64,000 nt of DNA, taken from Liolophura sinensis. Lineage: Eukaryota > Mollusca > Polyplacophora > Chitonida > Chitonidae. Where the stretch lies: positions 60,050,984 to 60,114,983 of the forward strand of contig NC_088300.1 of assembly GCF_032854445.1 (NCBI RefSeq). Direction: 5' to 3'. Position 1 is the first letter of the stretch. Every line of letters begins with the position of its first letter. This document shows, in pieces, positions 25,701 to 38,700 of the stretch. Both the position numbers and the translations under genes were made by a program. The notes under the pieces are model-generated. The model did not search any database. It saw nothing but the letters and a program-made list of their open reading frames with translations, and had not been told where the DNA came from.

Positions 25701-26076
25701 TTAAAAATATATCTTGAAAAAAAATATACCTCATCCACATTTTATTATTTCACAGTCATAAAAATTAAGAGCCATTCTGTCAATTTTCAGGGCATATCAC
25801 AAGGCTAAATATGTGATAATATTGAACAATCGAATAGATGCAAGATCAGTAATCCTCTGCATGTGCCTCAAATGCACTTCGGTAAAACCTTGGCTTGGTA
25901 GCTGAATGATCATATCAATGTATTTGTTACATATTGGCCATAACTTAAATAATAAGTAGTACGGAAACAACCCATCATCATTGCAGATATCGAGCCAGAA
26001 TATACAAAAGTAAGTTTGCAAACATTTAACCAGATCACCTCGAGTCTTTTACTGGACATTCAGCTGGGGAATTTCT
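22738..26076. other. gene-free stretch
   Basis: No gene supported. A 46-codon frame at about 23536-23673 (MAESERQMDFHD...) and other short frames have no recognisable domain. The ACTATATCGAAGGGGA motif near 23083 links to the repeat at 15.9 kb. The rest is AT-rich. Confidence 0.45.
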
Positions 26077-26187
26077 TTTATTTATTTATTTATTTGATTG
26101 GTGTTTTACTCAAGAATATTTCACTTATACGACGGCGGCCAGCATTTTGGTGGGTGGAAAGAAGGGAAAGGGCCTGGGGGAAACCAA
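26077..26187 (-). mobile_element. 5'-truncated tRNA-derived SINE (tail part)
   Basis: A-rich tail (TTTATTTATTTATTTGATTG), a slightly shortened TTTTACTCAAGAATATTTCA block, and the CGACGGCGGCCAGCATTTTG body start. It stops before the tRNA head. Confidence 0.75.
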
Positions 26188-26925
26188 CAGAATTTCTTTT
26201 AAGAATACCATGTAGCAAGCAATTAGCTTAAGATACAGATAAAACACATAAAATGAAAACATACATGTATCCATGATCAAGATGACTAAGGATCTTTCGT
26301 CTAAATTGGGAAAATGGGACAGCTACAGATTTCTTTTCTTCTTTCAAATCCAAACATTGAATCAGGATGTTCATGTATAATGAGTACAATTAATTAAAAC
26401 GGCATTTAAACTGTGCTCCTTTTTTGTAGGTAGTCATTGAATGTCTCAATAAAATGATTTAAAACATGGATTACTATAAAAGGAAAGAAAACTTGAAAAT
26501 GAAGAAGGCATCATTACATTGACTAAAATTATATCTGAATATACTACCATCAGATTTTAACCTTTTCTTTGAATAAAAAGTAAATATCTTTGAGTGGTAT
26601 ATTGACCATAATGTGTCCTGCTGTTATGAAAATGCTTGTCTAGTCAGCCAGTTAATAGCCTTCTTCATTGCTCCAGTTCAGGACATTTGGAGCAGCAGAA
26701 AATGCCACAATAAAACAGTTCAGTTCTACCATTACCCTGTGTGGTAAAGCACAAATGCTGTAAATTCTGAACAGTTCAGTCAATAAAAAAAGTACCAATA
26801 TGTGGCACGCTATTAATCCATGAAGAAAGTTTCAGCTGTATTTTTATAAAGGGCTTCAAGGCTTCGAATGGATGGCTACAAAGTTTTCTGTGCACTCACA
26901 CAGTGTTCGGCAAGATGAGCGGAGA
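26188..26925. other. gene-free stretch
   Basis: AT-rich spacer. Nothing recognised before the transposase relic. Confidence 0.4.
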
Positions 26926-26929
26926 GAAG

Positions 26930-28132
26930 GGGATGTGAATAACGCCCCAGTGGAAGACTGGAAAGCCAAATTGCCAGAGCTCTGGAAGGACTAAAAGCCC
27001 GAGGACAACAAAAAAGTCTGGATGACGTCTGCGTTTTTTGAGAATTGGCTTTTGGACTATGATCGGCAGATGAAAAGGAAAGGTAGACACGTGCTGCTGT
27101 TTCTTGACGATGCCCCATCTCACCCACAAGTGAATTTGCAGGACGTCAAGCTGATGTTTTCATTCAGCAAACACGATCAGCAAATCTCAGCCAATGGACC
27201 AGGGAATTATTCAAGCCGCTAAACTGAAGTTCCGTCGCTGACAACTCCAGTATGTGCAGAAATCTATGGATAATGATGAGCTTCCAATCGGTACGGACTT
27301 CTTGAATTCAATTTCAACTCTCAATGCTACACACTGGATAGCAAGTGCCTGGAAGGAAGTGGACAAGTCCACAATTCAGAAATGTTTTACTACATGTGGG
27401 CTTCGCAATGATGAAAGTGTGTCAATGTCAGAGGATGACAACAACGACAATGACGACGACGTTGCCCTGGCTCTCGTGAAGCTAGCTCATGATCTCTTTG
27501 GTTGCACCTTTGGAGAACTAGTGGATATAGACATCAATGTGCACACTCATGACACTGAAATTTGTGACTGGAACAGTTCTGCCACAGAACTTCTCAGAAA
27601 CATCGCTGCTAGTGTGTGCAGTGACGAGGATGATGACAAAAGCACACCTGCAGCACAGACTTGTTCCCTTGTTGATGCTCAAGTCTACAGCATGAAGTTA
27701 AAGGTGTTCTCTGTACAGCAAGGACAAATGGATATGCTGCACCTCGCAATGGGATTAGAGGTCAAAGTAAATTCCATTGCTATGGTGTCAAGACCAACAC
27801 AGACCCAAATAAGCAACTTTTTCTGTGCATATACAGGCCTGTTTATGATTGCTTCAGTCTCTACAAGCGTGCTGTTTATATTTATCCATGTGTTATTTTT
27901 TTTAAAATTTTTTCGACAAATGCACAATATGCATTTTGCTATGCCACTACCACTTGTTATATTACTGTGTGTTGGCCTTAGTGCTTTAAGACTTTTATGT
28001 ATGAAATAAATACATGTATGTGTACGTTATTCAGTTGTGTGTTGACTTGATCTTTTACTCAACCTGTTGTACGTGTCCACCTGTCATATGTGACCACTTG
28101 TTTCGTTTCCCTTAACTGGCCAGGCTTGACTG
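26930..28132 (+). pseudogene. Tigger/pogo (TIGD-like) transposase relic
   Basis: The frame beginning VEDWKAKLPELW (about 26950) has a stop, then jumps over most of the catalytic core to KKVWMTSAFFENWL, DRQMKRKGRHVLLFLDDAPS (the second Asp region of the DDE/DDD core), and a frameshift near 27150-27250. It continues with KSMDNDELPIGTDFLNSIS, WIASAWKEVDKSTIQKCFTT, an acidic stretch and QTQISNFF, the usual C-terminal end. The DNA-binding HTH/CENP-B part and the first catalytic Asp are missing. The segment ends at about 28132 with GGCCAGGCTTGACTG next to TA, fitting a 3' terminal inverted repeat of the CAGTCAAGCCTGG type. Inactive. Confidence 0.75.
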
Positions 28133-29709
28133 TATATATCTTCACAGTTTTCAGTTGTCTGTGATAAATTTCAATTTCAGTTCTCTTTCCACTTGAAAAT
28201 CTTATACCCTGAATGACTGATCTGAGCATTGGCAGCCCTGACAACCACACAGAAAGACATTAAGCATGCCCTGTGGTATAGAACGTAAAACCATGACAAC
28301 ATGTAAAATAAAAAGATGACCTGCACCTTGTGAAAATGAATAAAACATGCATGACTAACAGAAACGAACATGACTTGAGAAAATCGCAAGAATCATTCAT
28401 TGCGCGCAACAGTACACACATTTTTTCTTGGTGAAGGATGGTGAAAGCACAACTCTGTCGAGACAAAATTTTGCTATACTTAAGGAGCACCATGAAGCTG
28501 TACACAACTTCTCTGCTAAAGCAATATTCGCTGTTACACGGCAGCTTTTGGTAGCCTAATGGTTTGCTATTTGTGTCATTTGCAACACATATAGAACAAA
28601 GCATAAAACACAGAATTATATATAATAAAAAACTTGTTCTGCATATTTGAAAACCTGAATGAACCGTGGCTATTTATGTCGCATTGGTAAGTGGCCTCAC
28701 AGTCTCCAGGTTCACGTATATGTGAACTGTTTAAAGTTTGAGACATTCAAGGGGAGATCACTCTAATGGTCACAATACAACGAACAAACCTTTTGTCAAC
28801 TATGGTATCATAATGACACTTGTTTTTAAAACTTCCTACATGTTTTGAGAAGTTGATTAGTTTTAGACATGTCAAATATAAATATGTATAACATGTATGA
28901 GATGGATTCCTCCTGATTCATAAAATGCAGCACATCATTACCTTTGTGTTTTAGTCATGTGGCTATCTATGTAATAAGTCTGGGTGAAATGAAACAAAGA
29001 TATCCATTCTTGCAGGAAATTAAATGCTGTTAAATGAGAGAAGTATTCCAGGTGCTCTAGTTATCTATCAGCTAAAAGCGAAATTACACGAAACATTAAA
29101 CCAGCCTACATTTCACTATCACAGCAATTTCATATTCCTTCATTATGAGTCGGGCCAAGGCATGGTTTTAGGGCAGGCTTTGATCCCCATGGTAAACCTC
29201 CTCAAATTAACTAGGACAAACAGGCAGGTTAAAACTGAGGCTTTCTGTGAAGTAAGGTTGATTTATAATGACTTTCACAAATGTGTATACAAAGATTAAA
29301 ACAACAGGAAAAGCTGTAAGGACTTCTCCAGGAGTAAGAAAACAGCTGATGTACAAGTATGTAAATTGTGTTGAACATATTGTGTATGCAATTCAAGCAC
29401 TAAGTGGTGTGACAAGGAGGTGCAACAACAACATGACAATGAAACAAGAAAAAAGAAAACAAACAAAACAAAACAAAAAAAAAAAAAAAACAGACAGCAT
29501 CTCACCTCATTTCTCAATATTAGCATACTTAAAATGGAAGACTCTCATTAAAATTAAGCACATGATCAATTGTAACAGCGACTCTTGTGAATTATGCAAA
29601 AAAATACATCTCTGTCGATATGGAAACACAAGACTGCAGCAACCAATACTGGAGGCTGGATCACAGCTCTGAGTTCTCTGGATAAAAAAAATTATGCAGA
29701 GACACAATT
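28133..29709. other. gene-free stretch / downstream of the prolyl 3-hydroxylase gene
   Basis: This is the 3' flank of the minus-strand gene ending at 29710. I found no clear AATAAA (TTTATT on this strand) close to the stop, so the 3' UTR end is not set. Near 28735-28775 lies a segment shared, inverted, with 17928-17972. A homopolymer A run is at about 29470-29490. Confidence 0.4.
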
Positions 29710-32700
29710 TTAGAGTTCATTTCGATATGAAAACAGATCCTCATCAGCATCTGAATCAACAGAATCTGATTCGGAACTGTGTAAGTCTTTGGTTTCATCT
29801 TCCTCCACAGATTCATCTGTCTCTTTCAAGAAAGTTTCTTTTTCATTTGATTTCTTCTCATTCTGAGATTTTTCTACAGAGTTTTCATCACTATCATTGT
29901 CATCAGATTCATCATCATCATCAAGAGATTCATCATTGTCAGATTTGTCATCATCCTCATCAACAGATTCATCAGACATGTCATTCTTTTGAGATTCATT
30001 TGTTTTTTCATCAGATGTGTCTTCATCATCATTTAGTAGTTTTGATTTCACTGGTCGCCCTGGGAAGGAAGAATCTGTTTCCTTTTCAGGTATCCCTGGC
30101 ATTGTGAAGAGAGGCGAGGAAGAAGGCAGATTGTAGTTAGGATCATTCTTCCTGTCCCTCAACATTTTTTTCGCTTGGATGTGAGCGATCTCTTTGAAGT
30201 CTGGGTCGAGAGTAAACCAGAGCGCCAGAGCACAGCGCTCCCCCTTAGTGACAGCCTTCACCCCGTGATATGCTGCTGCGTTAAACGCTGCAAGACGACC
30301 ACACTTTGGTCTAACTGACACCTGAAGCACAAGGAAATGCATCTAACATTCATAAAGTGTGACTACACTGACTGATTGACTGATTGATTTATTGATAATG
30401 CCTAAGGTCATACTCCAGAATAATTCCCTTATATGATAACCTGTCAGTTCCACACTTGGAAGAAACCTGGAATAAACCACAGACCTCTGGCACAATACTG
30501 ACAAACTTTTCCTAAAAATGTCGAACTGACAGAGGTGATCTTCACTGAACTTCCCTGATAACTGTAGAGCACTTTTCAAGAGAAAACTGGAGGCAAGGGA
30601 AAGCTGTAACTACAAGAACAGTAACTCACACCCATGTAGAATAAGCAAAGAACAAACTTGCTAACCAAAACTCGTCTTTTAGTCTGCATACAAATATCAT
30701 TTTATGTCAAAAAGTATACACACAGTTGCTTTGGAAAACAAATGATATGTTTTTTATTTTTATGTGCTCACCTGCTCAGACTTATTAGCATGAGCAAAAA
30801 AGAAGTTTCCTCCTTCAAAATCATCATTCAAATACAGAAGGGCACTGTAAGGGAAGAAGAACAAACCGTTTTGGAAAATCTATTTGTAATGTTGGATGTT
30901 ATACGATTCTGTATTTAACACCATGTGATCACATAATTTTACATCTTTCATTGATGGTATTTTATGAATATGCATCAGTATGGAAATGCAAGTGTGGCAA
31001 TGATGATCCTAGGGCTAATATGGAACTGACAAACTTCTTCACATAAAGTGAGTACCAGCAAACAAAAGCCATGAATATATGTTCCATCTTCCTTTAATGG
31101 AGTTAGTGGACTCAAGCAGATAACCTTTAACAACTTGGCCAGCAAGGATTCCTCCACAATATTCCATATTACAATTTCACAAGGTGATGAACTGCCCAGT
31201 ACAATAGAGCCAGTCATTAGAGCTAAATACAAACATGGTTTTATTTATTTATTTATTTGATAGGTGTTTTACGCCATACTCAAGAATATTTCACTTATAC
31301 GACGACGACCATCATTATGGTGGGTAGAAAACGGGTAGAGCCTGGGGGCAACCCACGACCATCCGCAGGTTGCTGGCCGACCTTCCCACGCACGGCCGGA
31401 GAGGAAGCCAGCACGAGCTGGATTTGAACTCACAGCGACCGCATTGATGAGAGACTCCTGGGTCATTACACTGCGCTAACGCACTAACCGAGCCACAGAG
31501 GCCCCCCAAAAATGGTTTTAGCAATATAGTACCTGTACCATGAAGAAACATGCCATGCTACTTCACAATGCCCTGATGTTCCTGAAAATCATTTCAGTAC
31601 TATACGCATATATAGCCTACTTCACTGTGATGAAATTAGGACACTTCGAAAATGAACTGTCAATCCTATCTCTCACCCATCCACCAATGCCCACCCCACT
31701 TTCCAACCCAATGCATACCTGTAATCTCTCTGTGTGTAGGCAGGAAACTGTCGCACACAGGTCTCATCCTCTTGTAGTATACAGTTGTCAGCATGGACAG
31801 GGTGGCTTAAGTCATCTCTCTTCCCATTCATCTCTGAAAACCGGAACCAGTAGTGCAAGCTACACATAACTGTTTGCACAATGTCATGAATAAAATGTTT
31901 AGGAATGCAAACATCCCGATTTCATGCACAATAATTCTACATAAAAACATTATCACATCTCTCATTGCCTTTTCCTTTAACCTTGATATGGCCAAACCTA
32001 ATGACACATGAAAAGATTATCATATACCGTAGGGAGACAACCCACCTATTGCCATTCTACACACCAGATGAGTGAAGTCAAAATACAGCGGTGACTCCAG
32101 GTTGAAATATTTCTCCACGAAGTCACGGGACTTCTCACTCATGTTGAGGTACATCTGAACAGATCTCTCATCTACAGCAGCCAAATTGGCCAACTGATGA
32201 CAAAAACAGAGATTAAGATATCACACTGACATATAATGAACGAAAGTTTGAAAAAAAACTTTTTTGTTTAAAAATGAAAAAAAAAACCATCCTTCTTTGC
32301 AGCACTAATCCTACTGGTATGGCATCGAACTTTGGTCAAACTTTGTGCATATACCAACTTTTTAACAGACTAATGAAATTCTTCATAAATACACTCAATC
32401 ACTTAATAACTAATGGTAGTTCGATGACTTATTGCAGTATACTAAACAATGAAAACTTACTTTTGAAACTATTACGAATAAGCCATTACGGAGTATAATA
32501 AAAGGCAGTCACAGAAAACAAACCCAGAACCAATTATTGGGTAAAGCAAGAGCACTACAGCTGTGAAACCCCATCCACATTGCTAAGAACGTTATTGCCA
32601 GTGTATTATTACAAATGGGCATATTACTATGATTCTTCACCAATGTTTAATATGTGCACAATTTTCCAGTATAGTCAACAAAGTTTATTGTAGCTTTCTG

Positions 32701-35700
32701 ACAATGTGCTAGATAACCATATAGTGATAATGTAATGAAATTCCCAATCTATGAAGTGGGATCTGACTTCCACTGGGAACAATTGCGTGAGTGTTGCCAG
32801 TTAAGACTGAGGGTACAGACAAACCTGAGCAGCTCTAAGAACTGTAAGCCCCTGGAACATCTCGTGTTTAGTATGAGGGGAAATAGAGGAGTGGGTGTTG
32901 TAGCGCTTATCCCCATAACCATCACCAGTCAGAGAACCTTTCTAAAGATGAAAAAGCAGGTTGTAAGCACAGGATGTGGGGTCTAAGGGGAGATAACTCA
33001 GCACAAGAAAGGGGAGGTAATCAACACCACCAGCACCAGATATCCCAAGAGCTACCCTGGAAAATGAAGTCATTAACTACCCATGATGTGCATTGTGGGA
33101 TTTTTAGTGGTGTGAGTATTGAAAAAAATGCTGGAATGCTTTATGTAGAGGGTAAATTGTCATTCTCGTCAAAACTGCAGTCTGCCTCTGTCATTTCCAA
33201 CCTGAAGGATATCATCATGTTCATAGTTTCCTTCTCACCACATTTCAAATCCAACAATGGAATGTAAAATTAGGAAAGAGCTAAGAAGCCAGAACACAAA
33301 ATATACAGCTATTTACACGTCTTTGAGGACACATGATAATCCGCTGATGTCTTCTGTTTTTCTTAGCTCTTCCCTTTCAAACCATATTAAACTACAGTTA
33401 CAGTTATTTACATGCTTTGTCTTTAAGTTACTCCATATACCCATGTAGTACAGAATTTAAAGCCTTTATAGACGTCTTTTGAGACCACATGAATCCATCA
33501 CCAGACAAGCAGGAAAAAAACATTTACACAGTAATAACTTAAACTATTCTGTAAATGACCAAAAATTTTGTCCTGACCAAGTTGCTCTGGCATTCTGTTC
33601 TATCGACAGTAAAAAGGTGATATGGAGTTTCTTTGAAATGTAGACTGAAACTACTTGAAAAGTGCAAGCTTCAGCACCAAAAGTATTATTTTCTTTCATG
33701 CACTGTGCTTCCGAATTATTCATATTGGAGCAAGACTTCAGTTCATTAATAGTAATCACAAAGATCATTTTCCTGGAAAACCCTGGCACACCTCAGCATC
33801 AGGTACAACAACAGAAAACCACCATTCTACAGAGGACATTGTCTTTCCACAAACTATTCAACATTTGCGTAAACATAAATAAATTTTTTTTACCAAAGGT
33901 AAATGTGAAGCAGTAGAACAGTACGTGATTTTACTCATTATCAGTAGAGCACATTATATTAAAACTGTAAGTCCCTCATTCTGAAACTTCAAAAAGAAAC
34001 CCTTTTTTCCTGTACAACTGACCTATAAACAAGTTTCAGAGTTATCCCCCTTCATCCGCATGGAGAATGTTATACCTCCTCTTAGCCATAAACAACCAAC
34101 CACCACAACCACCAACAGAAATGGGGCTGCATGTTTTATTACATTTACACATTCTAAAAGGAGAAAGACAATCTCATCTTGACAGAGACCACCAGCATAT
34201 TCAAAGGTTCAGCAGTTCACGTAATATGTTATTTGCAACACAATCATAAAGACAATCTATGTCTTTTGAACTGAAAAATATTGGGCTTGGGGGAGACATA
34301 TGGCCAAATTCTTGTCTGGAACCCATATTTTGAAAAATTCTGAGCACTTTATTCACTTTTTGTTTTTCTTAAGAAAGTCTTTTTCATCTCTCACATGTTA
34401 ATCAACACCCACATACAAGAGAAAAGGTGGGTGGGACAACAGGAAGAGTGATAGAGCATCTGAGACTCTGATCTAGCTTATTGCAGACATGTCACAATAT
34501 TTTCATATTACATGATCAACTGTCACCATAAAAGCAATCAAAGCAATCAACAGCTAATGGATCCCTAAAAAGCCAGGAGGTAATAGATGTAGAAATGCTG
34601 TGGGATTGGAGGTGAACTGAGAGCCTTAGTGTGACTATGGTACCTGGGCTGCTCTCTTTACATTCAAACCTATAAATTGCTCGTTCTTCGTGTGAGGTGA
34701 CACACCTTCTGTGCCATATCCATCCCCTCCAAGTCCACCTGACTAAAAATTGCAAAAGTTGTTAAAAGCAGAAAAAAAAAAAATGACATGAAGTTGACAT
34801 GGAAGAGTGTGAAAAGTCAGTTTGTATATGTGGTTTTCAATATCTATGTATATATACATATATTTTTTTTGACTTTTCTTCAAAGGGAAAAACACAATTA
34901 AAAATAACTTTTGTTTGATGTTTAATAACTACATTTGCACTAGAAATGGGTCTTTTCAGGTAATAAATGTGTTCAACCAGGAGTTTGATCATATTTATAT
35001 TTTTACTACTTCATAATTACTAGCATAATTAACCAGTTGTTTTGAAATATGATATGCATTATGCCTATATTTGCATTAGTTACAAAAAGTTTGAGAAAAT
35101 TGTTGATTTCTGGTAAAAACTTTGGAAGCTCGCCATTGGTTGAAGTTGTGAATGACAACTAGTTTTGAAATTTCGATTTTTTGTCATGTATTCTGGTGTA
35201 TTTTAAGCTGCTCATTCTGAATCTGCTTTTATTTTTTGCTTATCTTTGTAACTTTTTGAGATATAGTCAAAAAACTAAACTTTAGTTACATAATCTTAAT
35301 AACCTGTAACCCGAGAACTACTGGAGGTAGAAATGTAAAACTTGCACTAAATAGTAGCTCAAGACATGCTCTTTCCGTAGCATGCAGATTTGAGGTACAA
35401 TTAATAGTTTTCTAGCTAGATGGGTTTAAATGACACCACCACTTTTTTTTTTTTTTTTTTTTTTAGAAATACCTGTTTTATTCTATGGCTTTAACATTGA
35501 GTTAGACGGCATCTAGACAGATATATAATATGTTGACTTGCTCGACTTCCCAAAGCCGGTATGCGTTAAGTTATAAAAAACCTTTCTCCCATTTGACAGA
35601 GTACAATGATATGTATGACAACGAATGAGATAGACACCGGCCGAAACAGATTTCCACTTTTAGTTTCTTATCGTACTTTTATGCAGGGCACAGTCTTTTC

Positions 35701-38700
35701 TGAATCGATTACTCAATTTAGAGCACAGTTCATAAAAAAAGAATACATCAAATAAATACTTTTTAATCCACATGCACCATCTATGGCATAACCACATCTG
35801 CATCGTTCACAGAGCTACATTCATCAGCATTCTCTACCTTGGCCAATTCTCTCAACACCTTGCACTCCTCTTGTGACAGCAGATCATCAGCAATGACACG
35901 CTCCTCTCCTGCTAAATCCTCGTCAGTCATAGTAATGGTTATCCCCGACTCCTTTATCCCCTGTAACACAGCCTTCCTGTTACGCAGTCTCTCCAGGTGC
36001 TCCTCTTGTTTGCTGTCCTCCAGTTTGGCCAAATATCTGAAGGCATGCGAGTGTGCTTTCTCATCGTAGGAACGGTTTTTGGAGTAGTTACACAAGGACA
36101 CACCTGACTCCCGAAGGGAAGGGTAACACCCCATGTGGGGTAGATGCAGGGAAACCCACCATTCTACCACACTTTGGGGATAACATCATGCCCTAAAGGT
36201 AAAACAGATCAAATCACATTTATTTATTTGTTGATTTGATTGACATCAAATATACTTACATGTATGTTTAAGCTCATGATGATTTCACTTCCATGCAGGT
36301 GTCTCTGGACTAACTTTGATACCATATATATGTGTAATATGACAAATAGAATGAATGAATGAATGATTATGGCTTAACGCTACCTTGGCAATATTTCAGC
36401 AATATCATGGCGAGAACATATTAGAATCCTCAATCAGTCATGACAAATGGAGGTTTATAAACTAAAAAAAAAATAACATCCTCACCTGGCCATTTAAACT
36501 CTCATCAGCCACATAGATTTCTCCACCTGTCATCACTTTGTTCAGATGGATGGCTGCTCTGTCAACACAATGAACAGATGGCTACTGGATCACATGCCTT
36601 CAAGTTGTAACATTGCCATGTGGACAACTGATCATATAAAAAGACAAACTTTGGGAACATGACATACAGCCTACCCTGTGGGAATTTTATTCATCATTTA
36701 ATACTTTTTAATATTCTTTCCATCTTTATAAACAGTTCTTTTCTTTTTATTTCAATGGTGCATCTGTGATATTATTTCATGTAAAAATACCAGGACTGGG
36801 GTGTGAATGGAAATCTTAAGAAAGAAATCACAAAATCTGTTTGATTTATGTCCTAGATCTGAAAAGCTTTGTGACAGTAAGTTGAAGACATTCCAGTTGT
36901 AAATGGAGATAAAAACAATACACGTTTGTATCAAGTCTATATGTCGTTAACTGACGACCAATAATACTGAGATTCCATATGACCGTTAGCTATAGAATAA
37001 CCACTGATTCAACCAATAACAATAAACTGGTCTTCATTTCAGACACAGACACAAAGAACTAATCACATTAGAAGCCTTTTTTTCAAATATCTTCCTTTAC
37101 TTCATTATTAGGCCAAGCACTCTGTGCTGGGACACCTCTGGCAATCGATTTTTATTTTTTTGCTTCTGTTTTTTGAAAGCCTTGAGAGTTTGAAAACAAA
37201 AAGTTTTTATTGGAACTTGAATGGTTGGTCGAACGTATGATGTCATAAAAGTGTATAAGTTTGATAATGTTTTCACCTAATCAGGTATATTAGGCAATGC
37301 TGATTCTGAATCTGCTTTCGGATTTTGCCTATCTTTGTAACTTTTTGAGATATAAAAACTTTTTCAGTCATGTAATTTCAATGGCCTGTAACTCAAGAAC
37401 TACGAAAGCTACAAATCTGAGACTTGCACCAAATTGTAGCCCAAGACATGTAGTTTTTGGTGCATGCCAACGGATAGGTCGGCCACCTGTCACAAACTGA
37501 GAATTGGACAACTCTCCCTCCTCTCCACAGCTATCAATGGACAATTTTCAATGTTTAAACGTAAAGCCAGCCCTGTTCGCAATGCATCACTGGTAATTCT
37601 CAACAACCCTGCAGCATTCCCCCATACCCCCTTGCTATCAGGAATATAAGCTCAAAGCTGCGGCAAAGTATACGAAAAATGTTTATCCACACATGCACCT
37701 TGAGTCCAAAACATGTTACTCTGATTTGGCTACATTCAACAATTAAAGAAATATCGCAGTTTCCAGTTTTTATTCAGGTCTAGACCTTACATGCCCGTGA
37801 GGAAGAGACAGGCTTTAGGATGCCACACAGAAACGTAACTATGACACCGCACCTATGGCTCTTGACTAAGGATCCTTTTAAAGAAACAATACACAAGACT
37901 GCTTATTCCTTCTGACTATTTTGACCAAAATTTCAAATCTTTATTGTCTCCTAACATTTCCTGTTACCTACATGCACTCTGTCCTCGTCCGCTATCAAAA
38001 CTGAACCGAGCCCAGGCAAACCAGATGGGACACTAGAGTGGGGTGATTTCAAACCATGTGTTGAGCATTCTGAAATGTACATACTTAACCAGTGATCGCC
38101 AAGGCCTAACTCGATCAAGACGCTGAGGTGGGTTTCAGCACTAGATGCATTGTACATGATATCTGGTAGTGTCGGGCTCAATCCCAGTTGATTATATTTC
38201 ATTTTTGTCATGCTCTTTTCCCCCATGTTGTCTGTTTTTGTAAAAACTGTTACAATTTGTACATGCAGATGGAATGTGTGGAATTTTCCATTGTCTATGT
38301 ACTTCCGCAGCTGAATAAAGCTATTTGTCTTCATGTGTGTTAGCATCTGTTTTCCAAAGCTTAATTTTTTCAATCATAGCAAATTAGAGCATTACTTTCC
38401 TAGTGTTTTTCTTATTTGACATTCAATTGGGCCTTGATGCTTGGCCACTGGTATCGCTGCGAGGAACATAACAGCTATCATTTATTTTATACTGTATTTA
38501 TACTGTATTTATCCTGTATTTATACTGTATTTATCCTGTTGTTCTGTTATGTTGTGATTAGTATATTTTATGATGATGGTCATGTTTATGAAAGCCAGGG
38601 GGTGGGGGTGAGGGTAGTAGGCAGAATCTTGGGAGGGGGAGGGGGGGAAGGCGAGAGTCCATCATACTTTGCCAGGTACATGGTCTAGCTGACATAAACC

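Larger units (their letters stand above)
29710..36000 (-). other. P3H: second (canonical) dioxygenase module and acidic tail of the prolyl 3-hydroxylase
   Basis: It begins in the second half of exon 36192-35838 (GEERVIADDLLSQEECKVLR) and continues through 34742-34644 (GGDGYGTEGVSPHTKNEQF), 32193-32046 (SEKSRDFVEKYFNL, THLVCRMA), 31833-31719 (RDDLSHPVHADNC, the HxD iron ligands), 30844-30772 (ALLYLNDDFEGGNFFFA) and 30321-29710 (RPKCGRLAAF, YHGVKAVTKGERCALALWFT, carrying the distal His and the Arg that binds 2-oxoglutarate). After about 60 residues the chain becomes a low-complexity Asp/Glu/Ser tail of roughly 125 residues ending FSYRNEL. A KDEL-like C-terminus fits retention in the ER, as in other P3H enzymes. 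Confidence 0.9.

Noticed and set aside
29694-30107. Histidine-rich plus-strand open frame
   Set aside because: It is the antisense shadow of the Asp/Glu/Ser tail codons of the prolyl 3-hydroxylase.
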